This document shows, in pieces, positions 1 to 6,263 of a stretch of 6,349 bases of DNA. Made by a program: the position numbers and the translations under genes. Numbering within the stretch: the stretch's first letter is position 1; each line of letters begins with the position of its first letter. The stretch lies in contig JBKJML010000183.1 in NCBI GenBank assembly GCA_046596415.1, positions 1 to 6,349 on the forward strand, read 5' to 3'. The notes below the pieces were generated by a model, which was not told the origin of the DNA, did no database searches, and saw only the letters and a list, made by a program, of their open reading frames with translations. Source of the DNA: JBKJML01 sp046596415 (GTDB lineage: Bacteria > Actinomycetota > Thermoleophilia > Gaiellales > Gaiellaceae).

Positions 1-396
1 CCCGTGTACGGCTTCCAGTCGGTGAACGTCGAGGCGCAGCTGCGCACGCCGACGTCGTTTCTGCGCTGGCTGCGGCGCTTCATCGAGCTCCGCAAGGAGC
101 ATCCCGTCTTCGGCCTCGGCGAGTACACGGTGCTGCGGCCCGAGAACACGAAGATCTTCGCCCATATCCGCTCGTTCTCGGAGGACATCGTCCTCTGTGT
201 CCACAACCTGGCCCGCTCTGCACAGGCGGTCGAGCTCGACCTCTCGGCGTTCCACGGCCGCGTCCCGGTCGAGCTCTTCGGCCGCACCCGGTTCCCGGCG
301 ATCGGCGAGTTGCCGTACCTGTTGACGCTCGGCCCGCGCGGCTTCTTCTGGTTCCAGCTCGTCGATCCCGTCGACGAGGAGGTGGGCCAGACGTGA
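1..396 (+). CDS. treS: Trehalose synthase (maltose alpha-D-glucosyltransferase), C-terminal part
   Basis: This is the 3' end of a gene that starts upstream of the window; 131 codons and the TGA stop are visible. TreS (GH13_16) interconverts trehalose and maltose in the cytoplasm. The fragment opens with the PVYGFQSVNVEAQ block found near the end of the TreS catalytic barrel. A helix with RKEHPVFGLG (fragment residues 31-40) follows, then a beta-sandwich C-terminal domain (about 50-120) that includes VLCVHNLAR and ends in ELPYLLTLGPRGFFWFQL. The catalytic residues lie upstream and cannot be checked. A GTG at position 4 could be read as a start, but it falls inside the conserved block and is not the real one. 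The stop overlaps the maltokinase start by 4 bases (GTGA), so the two proteins are probably made together. In many bacteria TreS is fused to maltokinase; here the stop codon separates them. Family assignment is confident. Confidence 0.93.
   Translation, partial: PVYGFQSVNVEAQLRTPTSFLRWLRRFIELRKEHPVFGLGEYTVLRPENTKIFAHIRSFSEDIVLCVHNLARSAQAVELDLSAFHGRVPVELFGRTRFPAIGELPYLLTLGPRGFFWFQLVDPVDEEVGQT
376..382 (+). promoter_or_regulatory. Shine-Dalgarno sequence of mak
   Basis: GAGGAGG lies inside the last codons of treS, 10 bases before the GTG at 393. The spacing is slightly long, but with the GTGA overlap it supports that start. Confidence 0.55.
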
Positions 397-1805
397 CCGA
401 TCTGCGCTCCAGGATCGAGGCGGGTGACCTCTCGTTCCTCGACGGCCTCGTGCTGCTCGGCTTCATCGCCTCGCAACGGTGGTTCGGGGGCAAGTCCCGA
501 GACGTCTTCGACGCCCGTGTCGTCGACGCGGCCGTCGCTCCCGGTGGGACGCCGCTGCTCGCGCTCACGCTCGTCGAGGTCCGCTACGGCCTCCAGACGC
601 ACGACCTCTATCAGCTCCCGCTCGGGTTCCGGCCGAGCGACGAGGGCTGGACGGAGGGGGTGATCCACGAGGTCGACGGCTGGACCGTCTACGACGCCCT
701 CCGCGACGCGGCGCTCGCGCGCGAGATCGTCGGGCTCATGCGCTCGAACAGCACGCTGCACCTGCCGGAGGCGTCGGTCGAGTTCCGGAGTGTTGACGGG
801 CTCTCCGACCGCGCCGGCGACTTGCTCGACGTGCGCCCAATGGGTGCCGAGCAGTCGAACAGCTCCGTCGTCCTCAACGAGGCGCTGGCGCTGAAGCTGT
901 ACCGACGGCTCGAGCCGGGGATCAACCCCGACCTTGAGCTGCTCCGCTTCCTGACCGAGCGCGGCTTCGAGAACGTGGCGCCGCTCGAGGGCTGGGCGGA
1001 GTACGTCGGTGCGCCGCTCCAGGTGACACTCGCTCTGCTCCAGCGCTACGTGGCTTCGTCGGGTGATGGTTGGACGATCGCGCTGGACACGATCGTCTCG
1101 GAGCCTTCGTGGCTGCCGGAGCAGGCGCGGCGACTCGGTGAGGTGACCGCCCGGATGCACAACGTGCTCGCCTCCGACGGCGCCGACCCTTCGTTCGCAC
1201 CGGAGGAGCCGAGCGTCGAGGCGTTGGCGCTCCTCACCGCCTCCGTCGACGAGGAGATCGAGCAGATGTTCTTCGACCTGCCCGACTCGGACGACCTCCA
1301 GGAGCTGGCCGGCCGCGGCGAGGAGGTGCGCGATCGGCTGCGCCTGCTGTCGCGGATCGGCCCCGTGGGGCGCGTGATCCGCCATCACGGCGACTACCAC
1401 CTCGGCCAGGTCCTCTGGTCGGACGACGGCGACTGGATCGTGCTCGACTTCGAGGGCGAGCCGGCCCGTTCGCTGCCCGAGCGTCGCCGTAAGCGCTCGC
1501 CACTGCGCGATGTCGCCGGGATGTTGCGTTCGTTCGCCTACGCCGCCTCCGCCGTTCGGATCCAGCGCGGCGCCGAGCCGCCGGCCGACTGGGAGGAGCG
1601 CTGCCGGAGCGAGTTCCTCGCCGGCTACTACGCGGTCGTCGACCCGACGCTCCTCCCCCCCGGCGAGAGCGCGATCGCCCGGTTACTGATGATCTTCGAG
1701 CTCGAGAAGGCGATTTACGAGCTCCGCTACGAGCTCGGCAACCGGCCGGAGTGGGTCGGGATCCCGGTCGCCGGCATCATGCGGATGCTGGAGGAGCCGC
1801 TGTGA
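393..1805 (+). CDS. mak: Maltokinase (maltose 1-phosphate-forming)
   Basis: Maltokinase (also called Pep2) phosphorylates maltose with ATP to alpha-maltose 1-phosphate, the donor used by GlgE to build alpha-1,4-glucan. The 470-residue length fits stand-alone maltokinases. An N-terminal cap domain carries SQRWFGGKSR (28-37). The nucleotide-binding part has GAEQSNSSVVL (151-161) and LALKLYRR with Lys168. The aminoglycoside-phosphotransferase-like C-lobe has the catalytic HGDYHLGQVL (332-341, Asp334 as base) and the metal-binding DFEGEPAR (352-359), followed by SPLRDVAGMLRSF (369-381), a hallmark of the family. The GTG start at 393 is chosen because it overlaps the treS stop as GTGA and follows a GAGGAGG sequence at 376-382. 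The gene ends in another GTGA overlap, with glgB. The HGDYHLGQVL wording recalls maltokinase domains fused to TreS more than the HGDLHLGQVL I remember from mycobacterial enzymes; that comparison is from memory. Confidence 0.93.
   Translation: MTDLRSRIEAGDLSFLDGLVLLGFIASQRWFGGKSRDVFDARVVDAAVAPGGTPLLALTLVEVRYGLQTHDLYQLPLGFRPSDEGWTEGVIHEVDGWTVYDALRDAALAREIVGLMRSNSTLHLPEASVEFRSVDGLSDRAGDLLDVRPMGAEQSNSSVVLNEALALKLYRRLEPGINPDLELLRFLTERGFENVAPLEGWAEYVGAPLQVTLALLQRYVASSGDGWTIALDTIVSEPSWLPEQARRLGEVTARMHNVLASDGADPSFAPEEPSVEALALLTASVDEEIEQMFFDLPDSDDLQELAGRGEEVRDRLRLLSRIGPVGRVIRHHGDYHLGQVLWSDDGDWIVLDFEGEPARSLPERRRKRSPLRDVAGMLRSFAYAASAVRIQRGAEPPADWEERCRSEFLAGYYAVVDPTLLPPGESAIARLLMIFELEKAIYELRYELGNRPEWVGIPVAGIMRMLEEPL
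1790..1796 (+). promoter_or_regulatory. Shine-Dalgarno sequence of glgB
   Basis: GGAGGAG lies inside the last codons of mak, 5 bases before the GTG at 1802. It decides the glgB start: a longer reading from an ATG at 1751 would add 17 residues that do not look like GlgB and would overlap mak by 55 bases. Confidence 0.7.
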
Positions 1806-3682
1806 CGCGGCGTCTTGGTGAGCTCGACCTGCACCTCGTCGGCGAGGGCCGCCACGAGCGGATCTACGAGCGGCTCGGCGCTCACCTGGGCGAATCGGGT
1901 GTCACCTTCGCGGTGTGGGCGCCGAACGCACGGCAGGTGTCGGTCGTCGGCGACTGGAATGGCTGGAACGGAGGCGCGCATCCGCTGCGGCCGGCGGGCT
2001 CGTCCGGGATCTGGGAGGCGACGGTCGCCGAGGCGGTCGAGGGTCACCGCTACAAGTACGAAGTGGTCGGCGCGGACGGCCACCTGCGCCTGAAATCCGA
2101 TCCGTTCGCGTTCGCGGCCGAGGTGCCGCCGCTGACCGCATCGCTCGTGCATCGCTCGAGCTACGAGTGGCAGGACGACGCCTGGCTGGAGCGGCGGCGC
2201 TCGCTCGAGCCGCTCTCGCAACCGATGTCGACCTACGAGCTCCATGTGGGCTCCTGGCGCCAGGGGCTCGGCTGGCGTGAGCTTGCCGAGCAGCTCGGCT
2301 CCTACGTCCGGGAGCTCGGCTTCACGCACGTCGAGCTGCTGCCGGTCATGCAGCACCCGTTCTCGGGCTCGTGGGGCTACCAGGTGACGGGTTTCTACGC
2401 GCCGCAGTCCACGTTCGGGTCGCCGGACGAGTTCCGCGCCTTCGTCGACCACCTCCATTCGCTCGAGCTCGGGGTGATCCTCGATTGGGTGCCGGCGCAC
2501 TTCCCGCGCGACGAGTTCGCGCTCGCTCAGTTCGACGGGACGGCTCTCTACGAGCACGCCGACCCGAGGCGCGGCGCGCACCCGGACTGGGGGACGCTCG
2601 TCTTCAACCTGGGTCGCAACGAGGTGCGGAACTTCCTGCTTGCCAACGCGCTCTACTGGGCGCGGGAGCTCCACGTCGACGGGCTCCGGGTCGACGCGGT
2701 GGCCTCGATGCTCTATCTCGACTATTCACGCAAGGCCGGCGAGTGGGTCCCGAACGCTTTCGGCGGCCGGGAGGATCTCGACTCGGTGGCGTTCCTGAAG
2801 GAACTGAACGAGACGATTCACGACCGCGAGCCAGGAGTCGTGATGATCGCCGAGGAGTCGACGGCCTGGCCAGCGGTCTCGCGCCCGACCTACCTCGGTG
2901 GGCTCGGGTTCGGGTTCAAGTGGAACCTGGGCTGGATGCACGACACGCTCGAGTACTTCACGAAGGAGCCGATCCACCGGCGGTTCCACCACCACGAGCT
3001 GACCTTCTCGCTCGTCTACGCGTGGAACGAGAACTTCGTGCTGCCGCTTTCCCACGACGAGGTCGTGCATGGGAAGCGCTCGCTGCTCTCGAAGATGCCG
3101 GGCGACCGCTGGCAGCAGCTCGCGAACCTGCGGGCGCTCTACGGCTACATGTGGGCGCACCCCGGCAAGAAGCTTCTCTTCATGGGCGGCGAGCTCGCGC
3201 AGGAGCAGGAATGGTCGGAGCAGCGCTCACTCGACTGGCAGCTGCTCGAGAACCCGGATCACGCGGGCGTGTCGGCGCTCGTCGGCGACCTGAACCGGGT
3301 CTACGCCGAGCAGCCGTCCCTGTGGGAGGTCGACTTCTCTGCCGACGGTTTCCGCTGGCTCGAGCCGAACGCGGCGGCCGAGAACGTGCTCGCGTTCGCT
3401 CGCATCGCGGCCGATGGCGCACGCTGGCTCGTTTGCCTCTGCAACCTCTCACCGGTCGTCCGGGAGGGGTGGCAAGTGGGCCTGCCGCACGGCGGCCGGT
3501 GGCGCGAGGCGCTCAACACCGACTCGCGCTTCTACGGCGGCTCGGACATCGGCAACGGCTGGGGGATCGAGGCGGACCAGAGCCCCTGGAACGAGCTCCC
3601 CTATTCCGCCGCGGTCACCTTGCCGCCGCTCGGCGTCGTCTGGCTCGTCCCCGACGAGACCGGCGAGACGAGCTCGCCGTAA
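1802..3682 (+). CDS. glgB: 1,4-alpha-glucan (glycogen) branching enzyme
   Basis: GlgB cuts alpha-1,4-glucan chains and rejoins them as alpha-1,6 branches, turning the linear GlgE product into glycogen. The protein is 626 residues from GTG 1802. It starts directly with the conserved LDLHLVGEGRHERIYERLG segment (8-26). A single CBM48 domain follows, with VTFAVWAPNARQVSVVGDWN (34-53), then the GH13 barrel. The barrel shows HPFSGSWGYQ (185-194), region I DWVPAHFP (228-235), region II GLRVDAV with nucleophile Asp298, region III MIAEES with acid Glu351, and region IV LPLSHDEVVHGK with Asp419. The 53- and 68-residue spacing of these three matches E. coli GlgB (Asp405, Glu458, Asp526). A C-terminal beta domain ends near 617. 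It is about 100 residues shorter than E. coli GlgB because the extra N-terminal N1 module is absent, a known short form. The start overlaps mak by 4 bases, so the two are likely translationally coupled. All catalytic residues are intact. Confidence 0.96.
   Translation: MTRRLGELDLHLVGEGRHERIYERLGAHLGESGVTFAVWAPNARQVSVVGDWNGWNGGAHPLRPAGSSGIWEATVAEAVEGHRYKYEVVGADGHLRLKSDPFAFAAEVPPLTASLVHRSSYEWQDDAWLERRRSLEPLSQPMSTYELHVGSWRQGLGWRELAEQLGSYVRELGFTHVELLPVMQHPFSGSWGYQVTGFYAPQSTFGSPDEFRAFVDHLHSLELGVILDWVPAHFPRDEFALAQFDGTALYEHADPRRGAHPDWGTLVFNLGRNEVRNFLLANALYWARELHVDGLRVDAVASMLYLDYSRKAGEWVPNAFGGREDLDSVAFLKELNETIHDREPGVVMIAEESTAWPAVSRPTYLGGLGFGFKWNLGWMHDTLEYFTKEPIHRRFHHHELTFSLVYAWNENFVLPLSHDEVVHGKRSLLSKMPGDRWQQLANLRALYGYMWAHPGKKLLFMGGELAQEQEWSEQRSLDWQLLENPDHAGVSALVGDLNRVYAEQPSLWEVDFSADGFRWLEPNAAAENVLAFARIAADGARWLVCLCNLSPVVREGWQVGLPHGGRWREALNTDSRFYGGSDIGNGWGIEADQSPWNELPYSAAVTLPPLGVVWLVPDETGETSSP
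3661..3679 (+). terminator. Possible stem-loop at the end of glgB
   Basis: CGGCGAG (3661-3667) and CTCGCCG (3673-3679) form a perfect 7-base-pair stem with a 5-base loop, ending one base before the TAA stop of glgB. A weaker 6-base-pair hairpin (CTCGTC/GACGAG, 3644-3658) precedes it. No T-run follows, so this is not a canonical intrinsic terminator, and short GC stems arise easily in this base composition. Its position just before a likely promoter makes a transcription-unit boundary plausible. Confidence 0.25.
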
Positions 3683-3710
3683 GCCTCGCTGCGAGCCATG
3701 AGCTCGTCGC

Positions 3711-3716
3711 TAAGGT
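3711..3716 (+). promoter_or_regulatory. Candidate -10 element of a leaderless promoter for the ABC transporter unit
   Basis: TAAGGT matches the actinobacterial TANNNT -10 pattern. It ends 6 bases before the ATG at 3723, so transcription would begin at or next to the start codon. It lies in the only sizeable gap between genes (3683-3722). I find no convincing -35 hexamer about 17 bases upstream. The AAGG inside it (3712-3715) could alternatively be a weak Shine-Dalgarno site 7 bases from the ATG. Confidence 0.45.
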
Positions 3717-3722
3717 TGGCCG

Positions 3723-4709
3723 ATGGCGCATCCGAATTCGATCGAGGTCGACGGGCTCGTCCGCGAGTTCAAGAAGGGGCCGCGAGCAGTCGACGGGATC
3801 GACCTCCGCGTCGAGCCCGGCGAGATCTATGGCTTCCTTGGCCCGAACGGCGCCGGCAAGTCGACGACCGTGCTGATGCTGACGACACTCCTGCCGCCCA
3901 CCGCGGGCACGGCGAGGGTCGGCGGCTACGACGTCGTGAAGGAAGGCCCGCGGGTGCGATCGGTGATCGGAGCCGCGCTGCAGGAGGCGGCGCTCGACCC
4001 GATGCTCACCGGGCGTGACCACCTGCGCCTTCAGTCGACCCTGCAGGGGATCGCCCGCCACGACCGCCAGCTGCGCTCGGCGGAGCTCCTGGAGCGGGTC
4101 GGCCTCACCGAGGCTGCCGACCGCAAGGTGGGCGGTTACTCCGGCGGCATGAAGCGCCGGCTCGACCTCGCCCTCGCGCTCGTCCACCGGCCGCGCCTCC
4201 TCTTTCTCGACGAGCCCACCACCGGGCTCGACCCGCAGAGCCGTACCGCCCTCTGGGACGAGGTCGGCCGCCTCGCGCGGGAGGACGGCGTCACCGTCTT
4301 CCTCACCACGCAGTACCTGGAGGAGGCTGACGTGCTCGCCGACCGGGTCGGGATCATCGACCACGGCCGCATCGTCGCCGAGGGCACTCCCGCGTCGCTC
4401 AAGGCAGAGATCGGCCTGCCGAGTGTGCATGCCACCCCCGCCGAGGAAGACCAGCGCTCTCCACTCGCCGCAGTTCTCGCGAGGTTCGGCGAGCCGCTCG
4501 GCGACGGCACCCGCGACGTCGTCGTTCGGCTCCGCGAGGGGCTCGCGGGACTGCCGGCGGTCGTTCGCGCCGTGGACGACGCCGGCCTCACGCTCGCGAG
4601 CCTCGAGATCCAGGCGCCCTCGCTCGACGACGTCTTCCTCGCCAAGACCGGCCGCTCGCTCGAAGGCGCCGCAGAGGCAGAGCCGGACGCCGCCGAGCCC
4701 GCCGCATGA
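3723..4709 (+). CDS. ABC transporter ATP-binding protein, DrrA-type exporter family
   Basis: This is the cytoplasmic ATPase of an ABC-2 type exporter made with the two permeases downstream. The 328 residues show Walker A GPNGAGKST (40-48), Q-loop Gln87 in AALQEAALDPMLTGRDHL, signature YSGGMKRR (139-146) and Walker B LLFLDEPTTGLDP (159-171) with catalytic Glu164. The usual switch histidine is replaced by Gln197 in LTTQYLEEADVLADR, as I recall from the daunorubicin-resistance DrrA group. After the nucleotide-binding domain comes a C-terminal extension (about 225-312) ending in APSLDDVFLAKTGRSLE, typical of the DUF4162 tail of DrrA-like proteins. The last 16 residues are Ala/Glu-rich. The gene overlaps the first permease by ATGA. 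DrrA relatives export hydrophobic drugs, lipids or glycolipids; nothing in the sequence reveals the substrate here, and resistance to a particular drug should not be assumed. The family call is confident, the role is open. Confidence 0.93.
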   Translation: MAHPNSIEVDGLVREFKKGPRAVDGIDLRVEPGEIYGFLGPNGAGKSTTVLMLTTLLPPTAGTARVGGYDVVKEGPRVRSVIGAALQEAALDPMLTGRDHLRLQSTLQGIARHDRQLRSAELLERVGLTEAADRKVGGYSGGMKRRLDLALALVHRPRLLFLDEPTTGLDPQSRTALWDEVGRLAREDGVTVFLTTQYLEEADVLADRVGIIDHGRIVAEGTPASLKAEIGLPSVHATPAEEDQRSPLAAVLARFGEPLGDGTRDVVVRLREGLAGLPAVVRAVDDAGLTLASLEIQAPSLDDVFLAKTGRSLEGAAEAEPDAAEPAA

Positions 4710-5485
4710 CGAGCTCGGTCTGGGCGCAGATCGGCGCGCTCGCGCGCCGCTCGATCGTCCGCACGGTCCGCCAGCCGGCAGCGATCGTCTTCCCGCTGAT
4801 CTTTCCGATGCTGCTCCTGCTCGTGAACTCGGGTGGGCTTGCCGCGTCGACGAAATTGGCGGGCTTCCCGACCGACTCGTTCCTCTCGTTCGCGCTCGCC
4901 GTGCCGTTCATCCAGGGCGCACTCTTCTCGACTATGAACGCGGGCACCGACCTCGCGAAGGACATCCAGACCGGTTTCCTGAACAGGCTCTCGCTCACGT
5001 CGATGCGCGGCGGGGCCCTGATTGCCGGCCAGCTCGCGGGCGTCGCGGTCATGGGCCTCGTCCAGGCTGCGTTCTACATCTCCGTCGGCCTGATCGTCGG
5101 CGTCCACTTCGCCTCCGGGGCGCTCGGGATCCTCACCCTTTTCGGCTTCGCAGCCGTCGTCTCGATCAGCTTCGGCGCTCTCGGCGCCTTCCTCGCCTTC
5201 CGTACCGGCTCCGGTGAGGCGATCCAGGGTCTCTTCCCACTCCTCTTCGTCTTCCTCTTCCTCTCGTCGATGAACACGCCGCGGAACCTGATCGGCGTCG
5301 ATTGGTTCCGCACCGTCGCGACCGCGAACCCGGTCTCGTACCTGATTGAGTGCGTGCGGAGCCTGATTCTCACCGGCTGGAACGGTGAGGCACTCGCGCT
5401 CGGGTTCGGCTTCGCCGCGCTGATCGGAGTTGTCTCGATCACGCTCGCGACGTTCTCGCTCAAGGATCGGCTGGCGCGAACGTGA
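4706..5485 (+). CDS. ABC-2 type permease, first subunit (DrrB-like)
   Basis: This integral membrane subunit probably pairs with the next gene's product to form the translocation path powered by the upstream ATPase. The 259 residues start with a short cytoplasmic helix (ALARRSIVRTVRQP, 11-24) and contain about six hydrophobic segments, near 25-40, 59-77, 107-131, 138-165, 173-189 and 228-249. The loop TDLAKDIQTGFLNRL (81-95) and the ANPVSYLIECVRSLI motif (207-221) are characteristic of ABC-2 exporter permeases. The ATG at 4706 overlaps the ATPase stop as ATGA. No good Shine-Dalgarno sequence precedes it, so translation probably depends on reinitiation from the upstream gene. The stop overlaps the next gene as GTGA. 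Substrate unknown. Confidence 0.88.
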   Translation: MTSSVWAQIGALARRSIVRTVRQPAAIVFPLIFPMLLLLVNSGGLAASTKLAGFPTDSFLSFALAVPFIQGALFSTMNAGTDLAKDIQTGFLNRLSLTSMRGGALIAGQLAGVAVMGLVQAAFYISVGLIVGVHFASGALGILTLFGFAAVVSISFGALGAFLAFRTGSGEAIQGLFPLLFVFLFLSSMNTPRNLIGVDWFRTVATANPVSYLIECVRSLILTGWNGEALALGFGFAALIGVVSITLATFSLKDRLART

Positions 5486-6249
5486 GAATCTGGCCGGTCG
5501 CGTCGGGGGTTGCGTGGCGGACGCTGAAGACGGTCTTCACGAACCCGTCGCTCTTCTTCCCGTCGCTGATCTTTCCGCTCTTCTTCTTCACGGCCTTCGC
5601 GGGCGGGCTCTCGCAGGTCGCCCGGGTGCCGGGCTTCGACTTCGCCCCGGGGTACACCGCGTTCCAGTTCTGCTTCGTGCTCGTCCAGTCCGCCGCGTTC
5701 GGGGGAGTCTTCACCGGCTTCGGGATCGCGCGCGACTTCGAGTACGGCTTCGCGCGCCGCCTCCTCCTCGCCGCGCCGAATCGGAGCGGGATCATCCTCG
5801 GCTACCTGATCGCCTCGCTCGTCCGCTGGGCCGTGACCGCGACCGTGCTCACGATCGTGGCGCTGATCGCCGGGATGAACGTCTTCGGCGGGCCGGTGGA
5901 CGTCTTCGGGATGTACGCGCTCGCGTTCCTGATCAACGTGGCCGGTCTCCTCTGGGCGTGCGGGATCGCGATGCGCTTCCGGTCGATGCAGGCCGGGCCC
6001 GTGATGCAGATGCCCGTCTTCCTCACGCTCTTCTTCGCGCCGGTCTACGTCCCCCTGGGGCTCCTCGACGGGTGGATCGAGGCGGTGGCGAAGGTGAACC
6101 CGCTCACGTACGTGCTCGAGGCCGTCCGCAGCATGCTTGCGGGCAACGAGATCCACGTGCTGCTCGCCTTCGGGCTGGCGGTCGGGTTGATCGCGGGTTT
6201 CTCGCTCTGGGCCCTCCGCGGCCTGCGGAGCGCCGAGGCGGCCGGCTAG
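5482..6249 (+). CDS. ABC-2 type permease, second subunit (DrrB-like)
   Basis: This second membrane subunit of the exporter has 255 residues from a GTG start that overlaps the previous stop as GTGA. About six hydrophobic segments lie near 23-42, 57-80, 104-130, 140-163, 175-194 and 225-246. It is a diverged paralogue of the preceding permease: both have the NPSLFFPSLIFP / QPAAIVFPLIFP first segment, IARDFEYGFARRLLL against LAKDIQTGFLNRLSL, and VNPLTYVLEAVRSML against ANPVSYLIECVRSLI at matching places. The only AAGGA upstream (5462-5466) is 15 bases away, too far to act as a normal ribosome site, so coupled translation is likely. The pair suggests a heterodimeric channel with one ATPase gene serving both. 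Gene end is TAG, followed after 13 bases by the next gene. Confidence 0.88.
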   Translation: MRIWPVASGVAWRTLKTVFTNPSLFFPSLIFPLFFFTAFAGGLSQVARVPGFDFAPGYTAFQFCFVLVQSAAFGGVFTGFGIARDFEYGFARRLLLAAPNRSGIILGYLIASLVRWAVTATVLTIVALIAGMNVFGGPVDVFGMYALAFLINVAGLLWACGIAMRFRSMQAGPVMQMPVFLTLFFAPVYVPLGLLDGWIEAVAKVNPLTYVLEAVRSMLAGNEIHVLLAFGLAVGLIAGFSLWALRGLRSAEAAG

Positions 6250-6263
6250 CTACCGTCCGGCCG
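6239..6263 (+). repeat. Perfect 7-base inverted repeat between the second permease and the last gene
   Basis: CGGCCGG (6239-6245) and CCGGCCG (6257-6263) are exact inverted copies separated by 11 bases. They span the permease stop codon and the candidate -10 element, and the right arm reaches the first base of the next start codon. It could form an RNA hairpin ending the exporter transcript, or be a DNA site for a regulator. GC-only arms of this length can occur by chance here. Confidence 0.3.
6251..6256 (+). promoter_or_regulatory. Candidate -10 element of a leaderless promoter for the last gene
   Basis: TACCGT fits TANNNT and ends 6 bases before the GTG at 6263, the same geometry as the element before the ABC ATPase. 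No clear -35 sequence and no Shine-Dalgarno sequence are visible upstream of this GTG. Confidence 0.42.

Noticed and set aside
391..396. A possible programmed frameshift producing a TreS-maltokinase fusion
   Set aside because: No slippery heptamer or downstream structure is evident near the stop, and mak has its own start and ribosome site.
1751..1801. An earlier in-frame ATG start for glgB
   Set aside because: The added 17 residues lack GlgB similarity and would overlap mak by 55 bases, while GTG 1802 has a well-placed GGAGGAG and a 4-base overlap.
1727..2674. Long minus-strand open frame opposite glgB (315 codons)
   Set aside because: It is rich in Arg/Glu/Val/Leu with no recognisable motif and lies fully opposite glgB, whose catalytic motifs are intact. 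Such shadows are expected with strong GC bias at third codon positions.
2371..3876. A 501-codon plus-strand frame overlapping glgB and the ABC ATPase start
   Set aside because: Its translation is mostly Arg/Ala/Gly low complexity, and it crosses two well-supported genes in another frame.
3615..5107. Overlapping minus-strand frames opposite the ABC ATPase
   Set aside because: They mirror a gene with complete Walker A, signature and Walker B motifs; no start signals or motifs of their own were seen.
5074..6156. A 360-codon minus-strand frame opposite the two permeases
   Set aside because: The product is highly charged (Arg/Glu/Asp repeats), the usual mirror of hydrophobic membrane-protein codons, with no family resemblance.
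3723..6249. Reading the ABC genes as a daunorubicin/antibiotic resistance system
   Set aside because: The similarity is only to the broad DrrA/DrrB families; no antibiotic biosynthesis genes or other resistance context are visible.
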